Shown here: piece by piece, positions 25,001 through 37,978 of the stretch
Layout of the letters: the number at the start of each line of letters is the position of its first letter
Position numbering within the stretch: position 1 is the first letter of the stretch
Assembly: GCA_025677815.1 (NCBI GenBank)
Contig: JAIXMP010000001.1
Span: 1-64,000 of the forward strand
Reading direction: 5' to 3'
Length of the DNA stretch: 64,000 bases
From: Phascolomyces articulosus
Taxonomy: Eukaryota > Mucoromycota > Mucoromycetes > Mucorales > Lichtheimiaceae
Notes under the pieces: generated by a model
Told to the model about the DNA's origin: nothing
Database searches by the model: none
What the model saw: only the letters and a program-made list of their open reading frames with translations
Position numbers and translations under genes: made by a program

Positions 25001-26657
25001 GTCTCTTATTAACCAGTATATAAGCTTTACAAGGGAAAGCATAAAATGACATCGAATCACTGCAAAACACCTGTTTACCTTTTTCTTCACCATCATCATA
25101 AGCATCAGTTGACAACGACAGTTGGAGTAACTAAAAGCATTATTCAACGGCAGCACAATGGATGGATGGAAAAAAAGTTGGTGCTAGAACAAGCTAGAAA
25201 ACGCATCCTTGCTCCCTCCGGGACTATCCATTCTAATTTTTGCCACGCTGGATCAAAAACCCAAAAAGACTGCGTTGATCTTTTTCAAAAAAAAAAATTG
25301 GTGCCATTTTTACTAACACATCTACCGCATAAAAGAAGAAATAGGATATTTCGTGAATTGATTCTTGATCCCGGAAACTCTTATTTCACTTTTTTGAAAA
25401 GTATTCAGGGTAGAGAATATACTACCAATTCGTTGAAGCTTAAAGGAAAATTATTTCTATCTTTGTCAGTATTTTATCATGGGTTGCCAGAGAGCAAAAA
25501 CAAATGAGTGGGCACTGTCCATTGATTTATAATTTGTTGTAAATAATAGAAAATACGACCTGATGCCTAGGTCCTGAAATGATCGAACAGTTATTAACCT
25601 ATGGTACTCCAGTATTGTGGAATTATTTGACTGAATTTGAATTGAGTCAGATTGCTTATGATGATGGACGCGATCAAACTAAGCGCTTTATTAGAGGCTG
25701 CATCGAACATTAAACCTTTTATACATGCAACAATGAATGATTGACGGCCGAAAACTGCCCCATAATCTTATTTAAAATTAAAATCAGATAGAACAACAAA
25801 GAACGTAGTCTGGTCATTATTGGAAAATATGATGTCCGTTAGGATGTTTGAAGCTATATAATTGTATGGTAAATATAATGGATTTCTTCGGATCATATTG
25901 TCCCGATCTTTGACTATTTCTGCCAGGATGGCTTTGGTGATATGTACTAATCCACAAGCTATCGAAAAACACAAGAGACGGTACCAATTGATATTTGGCG
26001 ACAATTATAATAGAACACTTGGATTAAAAGAGTTCTATGGATTTATTCTGGAGATGAAGAAGATGTCATCCCAATCCAACCTTGTACTACTCTTGTTATT
26101 TAATGCCTCGGGGTCCCCTTCATGCATTTGAAATTACTATGATGTGACCACTATTCAACATGATCCCTCTTGTTTTGAAAATGCCCCATTTAGTGAATCT
26201 TGGGTTTTCATATGAATATCAAGCAGCCTTCACTGGTGGACTTTTAGTACAGTCGCTTCCTTTCATTCCAGCTTTAACACACCCAAGTTTCTTTTGGCTG
26301 GACAGGATTTATGTCGAATGTTTGATATTCTGCTGACGCTAAAACAGCTTCTACAAAGTGTACAGATTGGGATAGAAGATATGGGGATGGATGAAGGGCA
26401 AGCAAACGCAGACTTTGATTGATATTCTTCCAACATTATTCTGCTGCAGCTAATACACCATATCGGTCGTCATCTGATAAAAAAAAAGAGGCTCATCAAT
26501 AACATATAAACAACAAAAGGAAATATCGGTATGTTTTATTAAAATTATGGTACGAAAAAAGAAAAAAAAAACATATTATTATTCTATAGTATTAGATAGG
26601 ATCTAAGCGAGAATTGGCAAACGATCATATCATTGGATACCACCGTACTTTTTTTTT
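22075..26657. other. Gene-poor 4.6-kb region with decayed coding fragments
   Basis: No intact gene recognised. Noted pieces: a GC-richer patch at 23085-23145 followed by a 46-codon frame at 23145-23285 that begins like a signal peptide (TLCLCALFLVLYG). An open stretch at 23331-23708 contains PPDPCDAPVYSPIFG and may be spliced at 23614. Lys-rich frames at 25046-25507 and 25862-26131, and a frame around 26275-26420 (KFLLAGQDLCRMFDIL), look like fragments of one or more old protein genes interrupted by stops. ATT/TTA triplet repeats occur near 22130-22165. I could not link the fragments to a family. Confidence 0.3.
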
Positions 26658-27860
26658 CTAATCAATATATATAGCAGTAGAAGAAGAGTCCATAATATGT
26701 TGAACACGTTGATCCAAATAAGACAAACTTCTTTCATAACGTTGTGCCAGTACATGTTCCTGTTCAAGATGTTGTTGATCTTCTTGACTTGGATGTTCTT
26801 TCTTGATTTCAAATTGTTGTTCCATATCCACAATCGACTTGTATCCCTTCAACAATTCTGAATACATCTTTTCCACCCGTTCTATGGTTTGGTACAACAT
26901 GGCCAATTCTTTCTTTTCTTTTTCAATATAGTGTTGGAATGGTTCAAGAATTTCGTGTTTAAGTAAATCCATCCAGTGACGTCTAATTAAATTTGCATAA
27001 AAAAATATATGTGTGTATGTGTTTTTTTTGTTTGTGGTTATATAGGAAAAATCAATGATCATTTGTAGTAAAAACTTACTCTTCTCCTTTAACGTTGGTT
27101 ATTGCAGTCGTTCGTTCTTTCTTTTCAGAAGAATCATCGTCTTTTTTTGTATGACGTCTTTTGGCTGGGCCCTTTTGCTTCGTGTCATCATCATCTTCTT
27201 CATTATTTCGCTTTCGCTTTTGGATTTTCGGTCCACCTAGTATTATTATATAGAATTGAAAATAAGCAACTGCTCCATTTTTTTTTCTAAATAGGAGTGC
27301 TATATACCTTTACTGCTAGATGCTTGACTACTGGAGCTCTTTTGGGCTACAGGATAATGGATGACGACAAGTTTTGATCGTTGACCTCCTAAAGAAATGC
27401 AATCATTAAAAAAACCCATAGATTTTTAATATACTGCTGTTAAGTCATCCAAGAAACTGGAATGTGTACAATTTTATTCTTATTTTTTACCATCACTACT
27501 ACTGCTATCTTCATCTGACAAATCATAAAATTTAGTTGGTTCACGATGAGGACCAGGTTGTTTGGGAAGTTTTGTAGTACTCTGAACAGGGATACCAAAA
27601 GGGTTACTACTGTTGGATGCTGTTACTGGAACGGTTGTTGTAGTTGCTGTTGGAGGAGGAGGAGGAGGAGGATTAAGAATATTACGACCACGAGAATCAA
27701 TAAATGATGAAGAACTTCGTCTTCCTGAAGATGGTGGTGAGGGGGAGGCAATAGTTTTTGTTGCTGTTACTGTTACTGGTATATTGCTTTCTTGAGATGG
27801 AACAGTTTCTTCAGAAGAAGATGTCGGATTTTCTGTAGGAGCAGTAATTTTTCCTGTCAT
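26658..27860 (-). CDS. Unknown Ser/Pro-rich, basic, coiled-coil protein, 4 exons, 310 aa
   Basis: Minus-strand exons 27491-27860, 27308-27388, 27080-27236 and 26658-26982 sum to 311 codons, all in phase. The N-terminal third is Ser/Thr/Pro-rich with an eight-Pro run at about residues 65-72 and an acidic serine patch (DLSDEDSSSSDG). The middle holds a lysine/arginine-rich segment with KIQKRKRNNEEDDDD and AKRRHTKK, which look like nuclear localisation signals. The last ~105 residues are Glu/Gln/Lys-rich amphipathic helices typical of a coiled coil. Nuclear location and a role in a protein complex are inferences; I do not recognise the family. Confidence 0.65.
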
Positions 27861-30800
27861 TCTTTTCTCTAATCGTGGAAGAAGAAAATAGTGGATATTT
27901 GAAATGATTTTATAAAATAAATGCTTTCTTTTTATATATCACATCCATTTTTCATATATATATATATTATATCGCGTTAACATGAAGATGTTATTGTTCT
28001 ATTGATAATTTATTCTTCATTGTATCCATTTTGTAGTGGACTCGTTGTTCCAATGGCTACTTACATAGATATAGATCTACATATGTATGTATATATTATA
28101 AAATATGTAGCTTTAACTCATTGTAAATATTAAATCTTTTTGAAAATGTTGTACAGAGAATACATAATGCGGAAGTAGTATAATAAATCGTAGTATCTTT
28201 TGGATGAATTTAGTCGTACAAAGTTCCTTCTTCTCATCTAATAAAGCATCTTGTTTCATTTAAAACATATAGAGACTTGAGAATGAGTTGATTACATTGT
28301 TATAAAAATAAGAGTCTATTTTTAATCAATAATATATATAATAAATGCTTGATTATATATTCCAAATAATTTTTGTATATGAAAGAAACCCATAACATTT
28401 ATCCAGATAAGTCAAGATAATAATATATCAGACCATCTTTGATTGTTTACTAGTGTGATGGAACAAAATTTTCTGTTTTGTTGATAGATATCAATAGAGG
28501 AAGTTTATAGTAATATAAATTTTTATCTCCAGACTCAACCTACAAGAAGGTAGTAACCTCCTCATTCAATATTGATAAGGGAGAGAAAGTTCATGAGCGT
28601 AAGAAAAATAAAGGCATTCACATCGACGATGCGATTTAGAGAGACGGTTTCTATTCTTGGGATATTATTTGAAAGGGAGAGAGGAACCTGTATCGCTTGT
28701 ATATATGTTTTATATAAGCACAAGTAATGTATTCAGTAAATCACATTTATCTAATAAATGTTCCATGTTATAAAGGACCTTCTCATTTGTAATAGAATTA
28801 AATAATCAAAATAATAATAAATAAAATGACGAAAAGGGAAAAATTGAAAGAAAGAAAATAATATACCAGCACAGAATCGGGAGAGAATGTTATCTAAAAA
28901 AAAATAATAATCAAAGCGCGTTAGATGTCGTGAGAAATGAGCATGAGCCGGCCCAAAATAATTCTTTATTTGTCTGGTGCATATGTTACTAAAATGCGAC
29001 GGAGAATCCACTTTTTTTTTGAATAAAGATAATGATAAAAAAGTAACTTGGTATTGACTTATGTGAAGAATGATCTCTTCTGTTATGATGACTACGCCAT
29101 CATCCATGAAAGATGTGACAGCTATCTTAAAACGTAAAAATAGGGACAAACATTGAATGATTTCTTGCATCATTTTAGAGTGGATGATGATAATAAAAAA
29201 TGATAATTATCTTTTTCATCAAACCTTAATACTGTAAAAAATATTTACAATAATGTCCAAATTTCGCACTGTATATGTGCGAACAGGCTCCAATTTTTTT
29301 TTAGGTGATTGGGTCATGGGGGAGCAATTCACAGCATTGATTGAACGAAAACTATCGCTGTATCTGTGCGAGTATGAAATAACAAACAAGAGAATGGAGG
29401 GACGGACCCAAAAAGAGTCCCTGCTTTAAGTCTTTTTTTTCCAGGGTCCCTAGGAATACCCAATGCCTTTTCACCATCGTTTCTAATCTATCTTAATGAA
29501 AACGATGACTCTTTCTTCAATAAAGGTCTGAATATAAGGTTTTATGAATAGGTGCACAGGCCAACAACAAGCTCTTGTTGTTGTCATTCATAGAGATGAA
29601 AATATCCAATCAAAAATGGAAGAATGGGCAAAAAAGTTTGAAGAGTCTGGATCCTCCTTTATTTTACTTTACCAAAAATGCTTATTCCGAAATACATCTT
29701 CCTTTCTTTCATCACTAAAAAAAAATGGTGTCATTATTAATTCTTTAAGAGAAAAAGAGCTCAAATACTCATCATACCTTAAAAAGAAAGAATAGGTCAT
29801 TTGATCATTTCTTAAAAAAAACACAACACAGAAGGAGGTTAGATGTTTCAACCTTTTTGTTTATTCAGCTTTTTACGCTTGGTGATCATGATAATCATTC
29901 AAAGTGTTGTTTGATGGCTTTTATAAATTTGTGGTGAGTTGCTGGTGTGAGCTATTGAGACAATGACAGAAAAAGATAAAAAAAAATGTCAAGATAAAGT
30001 ATGATCAAGATGAAATTATCTTACTGGCTGTTTAGATCTTCTTTTTTGGAGAAATACATCCTTTATTATTTGACTTTATCGATAAGATTGATCTAATGTA
30101 ATAAAATATGACGCCTGCTAATCTCATTTATTAACTACGTACGTATTTATTCCAAAACGATATAAAATTCTACTTAACGGATAAATATTATAATGGGATG
30201 AACGGATTCATTCATTCCTAATGGAAAAAACCCAAACTCTCTTTTTTTTTCGTAAGCCTTTTGGGGTGTTTATCACCATATATGCTGCTCTTCTTATTAC
30301 TCACTTATGGTAACACATAAAGAAAAGTACCAATAACTTGGAAAGTTGTCCATCCTAGACTAAACTATATAAAAGAATACATTAGAGAAAGAGATTGGTC
30401 GTTTCAGCCAACGGGAAGAAGGGTGGCGTGTGCATCGATGATGAATCATGATTGAACTATGTATTTTTTTCAAGATCGATATCAATCAGATTATAATTAT
30501 TATTCAATTCTGAAACTGAGGTAATTATCAAGTGGGGGGAAAGGTCATGATGAAACATAAAAAATAGGAAGGCTGTCAGAATAATAATCATAAAATTAAT
30601 AACGCAAACAAAAAATGGAGGATGATGATGATGATGATGATGCTTTCAGTCTTTCTTTATGAAAGAATGGAAAAATATTAAAGTCTAAAATCGTAGGGAT
30701 ATTAAATAATAATAATAATAATGGAAGAAGATGTTGTTATTACGTGTGATAGAGTGCCTGATGAACCACATGGTGAAAACGTATAGTTAGGATAACACCT

Positions 30801-31880
30801 TTCAATTCAATTTATATCGGACAAGGGTGGGAAAACTTTCTTCTTTTCTCCCCACATTTTGGAAAACACTTTTCACATCATTCTGTAATAATAATAATAA
30901 AAATAAGAAGGATCTTCTTCCCCACGAACACATGGTACTTTAAAAAAGAGAAGAGAAGAACGGAGGATTCCGGTCAACATTCATTTTATTAAGTAAATGT
31001 TTTTATGGGTAACACTAACTTGGTTCTACACTCGTACTAGTTGACATGGTTGAAGAGAAGAGACTTACCTTTACTGAATTGTTATCATTATAAAAACGCC
31101 CAAGTTTTTTTTTGTGGCACCTTAAATTGAAGTTCGTTTGTTTGTTAAGTTTGATCCCTTGTTGGTGTGAAAAAAAAAGATTATAACAGAATACTAATAA
31201 TAATAATACTGCACCCCACAACATCAACAAACAAGTATCTTTAACACATCTTGTCTTTCATTCTTGGGGGTATGCATTTACAAGTTATAATAAATAAAGC
31301 CCCCTCTTGTTCCCAAAAGGGTCAAATTTGTTGTGAAAAAGATAAATGGAATAAGGTTTCCCACCCATCCGCGGGTTGAACAAAGCAAAACTTCATTGAC
31401 TCAGCTTCTTCTTGATCATTAAAACACGTTGCGCGATTGGAGGATGAGATCAGCACATTTTCGTTTCAATGGGATGGCCTATTATAAAAGGATTATGAAA
31501 ACCTCTCTCTCTCTTTTTCTTCCTCTTCTTTCTTACTGGTGGATAACATCTTTTTTTTTTGATAAGATAAGATTCTTGTCTTATACTTTACTTCTTTATA
31601 TATTGCTTCTGTCTCTTTTTACATTCTTCTTCTTCTTCATCTTTTTGTTATAACCTTCTTCTCGATATCACATCCAAAAGTTTTCTCACACAACCGTGTT
31701 TTTTTTTTCAAATCAACTCCACATTCTACTTACCCTTTTTACTCTTTTTCTCCCACGGTTGTCTTGAGTTTTTTTTTTCCCTCTCTTTTTTCTTGTATAA
31801 ACCGTCATTTTTATATTTCATTATCATCTATCAACAAGTAATCACATTATCTGCATCTATATATATATAATCACGAAACC
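27861..31880. other. Gene-poor 4-kb region
   Basis: AT-rich, with many ATA/AAT runs and a GAT-repeat at 30621-30641. A minus-strand frame at 28751-29173 and a plus-strand frame at 29544-29795 (Lys/Ser-rich) have no recognisable features. The last ~380 nt (31500-31880) become strongly pyrimidine-rich on the plus strand and read like the promoter/leader of the zinc-knuckle gene that follows. Confidence 0.35.
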
Positions 31881-32006
31881 ATGAATAGCCAATCGAATAT
31901 TCAATCTCCAACAAATCATCATCAAGCTGAAAATTCAGGTTGTTCCTATTGCGGTGCAAAAGGTCATATTGCTTGGAATTGCCCAAAACGACATCGTCCT
32001 CGCTAA
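31881..32006 (+). CDS. 41-residue CCHC zinc-knuckle mini-protein
   Basis: An ATG at 31881 in good context (GAAACCATGA) opens a 42-codon frame ending TAA at 32004-32006. After a polar Asn/Gln/Ser-rich N-terminus, residues 21-34 form one perfect CCHC zinc knuckle, CSYCGAKGHIAWNC (C-x2-C-x4-H-x4-C). A basic tail PKRHRPR follows. The knuckle is the single-stranded nucleic-acid-binding motif of retroviral nucleocapsids and CNBP/Gis2-type proteins. A long CT-rich leader precedes it and a (CT)n repeat follows the stop. It may be a real small RNA-binding protein, or a relic or first exon of a larger zinc-knuckle gene. No in-phase splice continuation was found. Confidence 0.55.
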   Translation: MNSQSNIQSPTNHHQAENSGCSYCGAKGHIAWNCPKRHRPR

Positions 32007-32059
32007 TACATATACAATAATATTCCATAATGGAAGAACCCAATGGTTTCCTCTATTTG

Positions 32060-32062
<3 letters not shown>

Positions 32063-32091
<29 letters not shown>
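32063..32091 (+). repeat. (CT)n microsatellite
   Basis: About 14 perfect CT units 57 nt downstream of the zinc-knuckle stop codon, probably in its 3' UTR or intergenic DNA. Confidence 0.9.
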
Positions 32092-32092
<1 letters not shown>

Positions 32093-32595
32093 ATATATAT
32101 ACATTTAAAAAACCAGTTGATACCCCATCTTTTAAAAAAAAAAAGTCTATATCATTTCATCCTCTATTTTGCATTCATATACATCTCTTGACTATCTATC
32201 ACAAAATACAAACACACATTCAAAGACGCACATATTTCTCTTCTTCCTTGTATCAAATGGATCTATTATTAAAAAAAATTATATCCTTGTATGCATCCTT
32301 TCCTTCTTCTTCTTCGTATTATTATTATTATATATATAAAAAAAAGAAATCCTCATTCTATCTATTTTGCATGCCCATTTTTTTCTTATTTATCATTGTA
32401 TATGCACAAAACCAATTTTTATTTTATATCGAGTCGTCGTCACATACCTCTTTTATTTTATCATGCAAAAAGAGAAAAGCAATCTCATTCTCTCCATTTC
32501 AAAATAATAAAATGATAACAAAAATAATAATAATAATAAACCATATGTGTGTTGTGTGTTTTATTGTGATCTATCTATCTATCCAAACATGTCTA

Positions 32596-34102
32596 TTACA
32601 ATGCCACGCGATCCAATTTTTTCAATTCGCGAGAAATTTCCAATCGAGTATGTGTAAAATAAGGGCGACACCGATCAAGTCGCGTTCGAAATTTTGTTTC
32701 AAAGCCGCTTTTTGTGGTTATGGTCGGATGTTGTTCCGGCAAATCATTTTGTTCCGGACAAGTAAAACTCATCAACATATAGTCTTGCCAAAAAGTAGGT
32801 TCGTGCAACCATAAGCGTGTTAATACGAGGGATCGATCTCCTAAACAATTGGGTACCATCTCCCATTCATCTAATTCTTGATCTAATCCTACGTCTTCTT
32901 CATGGGTCATGTAAAGAATCGGATATTCTAATAAAAAGCCTGTCAAGACAACCATATAACATGGCACCACGGATGAATAATACACCGGACTTGGTTGTTT
33001 TTGTTCATGGAAAGATAATAAATAGAGTTTTAATCTTTGCTGTAACCAACTTAATAGGATATCAGGACATGGATGCTAATGGTTATTATTTAAAACAATT
33101 GCAGTGAAAGTGTTATTAGGAGTATATAAAATCATTCATCCCACTTGATGAGTTTATCATAGAAACGTACCTGACTAGGGGGACCTTGTTTTCCCCGGAC
33201 ATTGATATAAACCCATTGATTTGGATGAGTTAACGTGGTTTCCACATGTTGTTCTAGTTCATATCGATGACATAAAAATGTATAACGGTCTTTAAACTGT
33301 AATACGATCAATGGCTGGCATTGTGGTTCCTACCAAATAAAGTTAGTTAAAATTAGTATTATTATTATTATTATTATTTTCTTGGGATTTTTGATATATT
33401 TATAAATATATATATATATATATACTTATATATATGTATGCATGTTATTTATTGTTATATATATAGCAAGTGCCACACATACACACTCACATAACATATG
33501 GAACATTAAATATCACACTGATTAAAAATGAACAAATGAGGTAATTTGGATCACGTCACAAAAAAAAGTAAAAATTAATAAGGGTGGATCTACCTGTCGT
33601 AATAAGATAATCAATTGGTTTATTTGGTCGGAAGTGACATGAGCAACATCAATGAGATGAGCAACTCTGAAACCAAAGTCAGTTTTATATGAGATTTCCC
33701 ATATGTATATGTCGCCGACATAAAAAAAATAGGTTCATTAGTATATTGAACCAGTTTTTGATTACTTTTCTAGTTTAAGATTCATTTGACTGTTATTTGT
33801 ACCTTAAACCAAGTGTCACTGCGACAATAGCTATAGTTATATTACCAATGAGTTAGATAAAGTATAAGTAATTTCAATGATAGTCACCAGATAAATAGAT
33901 AGATAGATAGACAGATAGATATAGAAGAGAGAAGAGAAAGAAAGAAATGGATAATAATAAAAATGAGGAGTAAAAATAAGTTACCCTTGACTAAGGAGTC
34001 AATAATGGTAGCGGATTTCCCTTTGAAACAGGCCCTGAGAGAAGATCGGATATGATGAATGATGCTGGTTTCTGATGGGTTAGGTTTTAAGGGGATCATC
34101 AA
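32596..34102 (-). CDS. C1orf74/DUF4504-like protein, 5 exons, 285 aa
   Basis: Minus-strand exons 33985-34102, 33803-33830 (28-nt micro-exon), 33594-33666, 33171-33329 and 32596-33075 sum to 286 codons with every junction in phase. The micro-exon supplies AIVAVTLGL and links the start to the block RVAHLIDVAHVTSDQINQL. Later blocks include WVYINVRGKQGPPSQ and VVLTGFLLEYPILY, and a tail rich in Trp and Leu. The size, the D-x-A-H-V N-terminal block and the G-F-L-x-x-Y-P motif resemble the eukaryotic C1orf74 (DUF4504) family of unknown function. I judged this by memory of the family pattern, so it needs a profile search. No signal peptide or clear membrane span is visible. Confidence 0.65.
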
Positions 34103-34412
34103 ATAGAATATAAGAAAAGAAAAAGAAGAGAGGAAAAGAGAGACGGCTTAATTACTTATTTCAATGTAAAACCAATTTTAAAAAGGGGGGATGGGATTAA
34201 ATAAGAATAGTAACTAATAATAAAAACTAATAAAATAATCACTATTTTATAGGTGATACACTTTATTATATTTCTCTTTTTTTTATATCCTTTTTTTTTT
34301 CTCTTCTTTTACTTTTTTTACTTCTTTTATTAACTTTTATACTTCTTTCTTCTTCTTCTTCTTCTTCTCCTCCCCCCCCCACTTACCCTCCCTTTCCCTT
34401 TATATATAAATC
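34103..34412 (+). promoter_or_regulatory. Divergent promoter with polypyrimidine leader for the Sel1-repeat gene
   Basis: From about 34260 to 34405 the plus strand is almost pure C/T, interrupted by A-containing TATA-like words, and a TATATATAAA lies immediately before the ATG. If that TATA is functional, transcription would begin inside the annotated coding sequence and a later Met would be used. If not, the CT tract is an initiator-type leader like those of other genes here. Confidence 0.3.
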
Positions 34413-37077
34413 ATGTCTCCTCCTTCTGTCCCTTTATCTCATATTATATCTCGTTCTCGACTTGCTTTTTCAAAGTTAAATTCAAACAAGGAATCAAATA
34501 ACAACTTACCACAACTTTCAACCAGTAGAAGTGCCATGACCACCACCACTACAACCACTACAAAAGTCAATGACAAATCACACGACCGACCCGCCATGCA
34601 ATCACGTTCTTCTAGTACAGCCAATACATCCAGTAGTTCTTCTTCCACCCATTCATCCCCACCTCAAACCACCTCTTTAGACACCACTACTCCACCTTGT
34701 TCGAATTATTCCCATTCCGCACGATTAATTTTCAAACTTGCCAACAATCATTTATTCGGACGACGAGGCTACCCAAAGGCTCCCACATTAGCCATCACCT
34801 ATCTCCGCCGAGCCGCCTCCCTTGGCCATGCCCAAGCTGAAGGAGTCCTTGGCTTTTGTTATGAATTCGGTATGGGTGTTGAACGTGATTTCGTTCGTTC
34901 TGAACATCATTATTTGGAAGCTGCCGCCAAATCACAAGATGGTCTTGCCATGGCTCGATTGGCATTTTTAAGAAAATATGGTCGTCCCAATGTAAAAATT
35001 GATCGTGCTGAAGCGGAAGAATGGGCAGAACGTGTCAAACGAGTCCTTCATACAAATCCTGTTGCTTGGATTATTGAAGCTGCTACTTTGGATAATGATC
35101 CTGCTGCCCAATATGCTTTGGGTGTGTGTCATCATGATGGTGTAGGCATGACAAAAGATGAACATGCCGCTTTTCGTTGGTATAAGGCGTCCGCCGATCA
35201 AGGCAATGCTCGTGGTCAAGGTATCTTGGGTTATTGTTATGGTGAAGGTTTTGGAGTGGCAAAAGATGATGTCGAGGCCATGAAATGGTATCGATTAGCT
35301 GCCGCTCAAGGTGAAACCGTCGCTATCTATAACGTTGGGTAAGAGAACACCTTTTCTTTTTCTTTTTTTTTGGAACTCCCAATCCATCTCCTCTTTCATC
35401 CTCCTTCACTCCGCCGCTAAATGTGGAGGTCTCTCTCCCTTCCAAACCACCACAATTCCCCTCCTCCCCTTAATGGATCCAGGGGAGAAGTCATTGGGTT
35501 GAAATTGGAATTACGACCTTTTTTTTTTAAAAAAAAAAAAAACAATCAGACAGAAAATAATTCTAATTCAATTTTTGTTTGTTTATAGATATTGTTATGA
35601 AGACGGTATAGGAGTTGAAAAAGATGTCAAGGAGGCCGTGAAATGGTATCGTATTTCAGCAGAACAAGGCAACGCATTTGCACAAAATTCACTTGGGTAA
35701 AAAATCAGTTTTTTTTAAAGAAAAAATCATTATCAAAAAAAAAAAGAAGACTGATTGAAAAATTATAAATAGATATTGTTACGAAGATGGCATTGGTCTT
35801 GAACAAGATTTAAAACAAGCTGCGATTTGGTATCAACGTTCAGCCGAACAAGGCTATCCATGGGCTCAATGCAATTTGGGTTACTGTTATCAAAATGGTA
35901 TTGGCATTATCAAAGATGATGCCTTGGGTGCTCATTGGTATCGCAAAGCCGCCGTTCAAGGTCACGCACGTGCACAACATAATTTAGGTTTTTGTTATCA
36001 AAATGGCATTGGTGTAGATCGTAACGAACAAGAAGCCGTTAAATGGTATCGACGCTCTGCCGAACGAGGCAATATTTTTGCTTATCATTCTTTGGGCTAT
36101 TGTTATCAAAATGGCATTGGTGTCACCGCCAATGAACAAGAAGCGGTCTTTTGGTATTATCTCAGTGCAGAAGAAAATCATGCTCCAGCTCAATTATCCC
36201 TTGGTTATTGTTATCGTAATGGTATTGGATTACCTAAAAATGAACGAGAAGCTGTCAAATGGTTCAGACGATCGGCAGAACAAGGCAATGCCTTGGCACA
36301 GAATTCTTTGGGTTATTGTTATGAAGAAGGATTGGGTTTGAAAAAGGATCCAGCGCGTGCCGTTTATTGGTACCACAAATCTGCTCGTCAAAAAAATCCT
36401 TGGGCACAATGTAACCTTGGCTTTTGTAAGTGAATCTTTCTTATTTATTTATTTATTTATTTTTTTGCCAAGGCTTTACCTGTATAGATGTAAAAAAAAT
36501 CACTTACATATTGAATGATTATATAGGTTACGCTAATGGCATTGGTGTCGAAAAAGATGATCGTAAAGCCGTATATTGGTATCAACATGCAGCACAACAA
36601 AATCATGCCAGAGCATTGGATAAATTAGGTGTTCATTTACAAAATGGAACAGGCATTGACAAGGATTTGGAAGCTGCTTTTGATTTATTTAAACGTGCAG
36701 CAAATCAAGATCATGTGGCAGCACAGTATCATTTAGCCAATTGTTTTGAACGAGGTCTTGGCTGTGCCGTAGACTTACATCAAGCAAGTATTTATTTTGA
36801 ACGTGCAGCTTTAGGTATGTCCATCATACGTTTTATTTTTATATATATATATCATTTCCTACGAGAAAAATTAAATAAATGAGGTGAGAAAAGAAAAAAA
36901 AAAGACTAATAATAAATTCATTCTACTATAGCGGGTTGTCGAAATTCACATGAACGATTACGACGATTATTATTCCGAGTATGTTTATGGTCTCCAGGAT
37001 CCTCCCCACTCACTATGAACGAAGAAGATCTTATTTGTTCAGGATTCATCAGTGGACACAGTGCGCCGGCCGCTTAA
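34413..37077 (+). CDS. Sel1-like repeat protein, 5 exons, 706 aa
   Basis: Exons 34413-35338, 35589-35696, 35773-36425, 36527-36814 and 36932-37077 total 707 codons in phase. The first ~105 residues are Ser/Thr-rich and presumably disordered. The rest is an array of about 12 Sel1 repeats of 36 residues (consensus LGYCYxNGIGVxKD..AVxWYRxSAEQGNAxAQ), including QNGIGVDRNEQEAVKWYRR. The introns after exons 1 and 2 fall at the same place in consecutive repeats (after LG), and so frame one repeat as a single exon (35589-35696), a sign of exon-repeat duplication. Sel1 solenoids are adaptor scaffolds, as in ERAD Hrd3/Sel1L and the chitin-synthase activator Skt5/Chs4. No signal peptide or CaaX box is visible, so a cytosolic scaffold is inferred. 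Confidence 0.9.
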
Positions 37078-37978
37078 AAACAGTGTTCTCTTCTCCTAAA
37101 AAAAAACCCCACATCCCATCCTAAACTTTATTATCTTTTTTTCCCTCCCTCTTTTGTTTATATATAAATTTTCATCATTATCATCCATATCATGTCACCG
37201 TCTATCATCGTTTTCTTCTACAACAACAACCACAACAGCAACAGCAACAGCACGTTTTTTTATTATCCCTCCCCTTTCTTTTTCGATAATCACAAGAAAA
37301 AAAAAGTTTATTTTCTTGTTCAAGGCATTAAGAAAAACTTTAATTTTGCATAATTGTTTTTTTTTTTCTGAAGAGAAAAAAAAATAACAACACTCCACAA
37401 ACTAAACTTTATTTTGTCCTTCTTTATTATAATTCTCTTCTTCTTCTTCTTCTTCTTTATTCTTCTTATTATATCAATGACCTATATAAACCCAAAAACA
37501 TTTGAAATGAGTATATATCATATTAATAATTCACACTACGTACTACTACTTTTGACATATTTGTTCATTGGAAAGAATATTCTGGTTTTCTATTCTATTG
37601 TCATCTATCCAAAAGGATAATTTACTAGTTGATCAACATTAGTATATTAACAGCACTAAAGTTTGCTCGTTTATATATTTGATTCTGTTACGTTATCACA
37701 TAAGGAAAAATACACTATAGAAGGGTTTTTATTCTGACTGACATTAGTTTTTTTAATCTTCCCATCAGCAACCAAATCGTTGGTAAATAATAGTAAAAAG
37801 ATGAAATATATTATTCTATCGGTTGTGTTTGCAATAGTATTTGCTACTTTATTAATTATCAAGTGGTTAGACACCTAATGTGAGTCAATGGTGCTGTAAA
37901 CCTAAATGTACGTATCTGGATGAAAATAAAAAAAAACAAACACATGTTCTATCACTCCTCCCCCCTCCCTTTTCTCCA
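37078..37978. other. Intergenic, no gene seen
   Basis: 3' flank of the Sel1 gene. It contains CAA/CAG-type triplet runs at 37221-37250 and a TTC repeat at 37436-37465. Remaining frames are low-complexity shadows. Confidence 0.45.

Noticed and set aside
28751..29173. Minus-strand 140-codon frame
   Set aside because: Phe/Ile-rich with no domain and no splice partners; not distinguishable from chance.
29544..29795. 83-codon frame, Lys/Ser-rich
   Set aside because: Some protein-like feel (ALVVVIHRDENIQ) but no homologue recalled and no clear start or splice structure.
31954..32814. 286-codon plus-strand frame
   Set aside because: Overlaps the zinc-knuckle gene and the antisense of the C1orf74-like gene; Phe/Ile/Tyr/Ser composition is that of CT- and AT-rich DNA.
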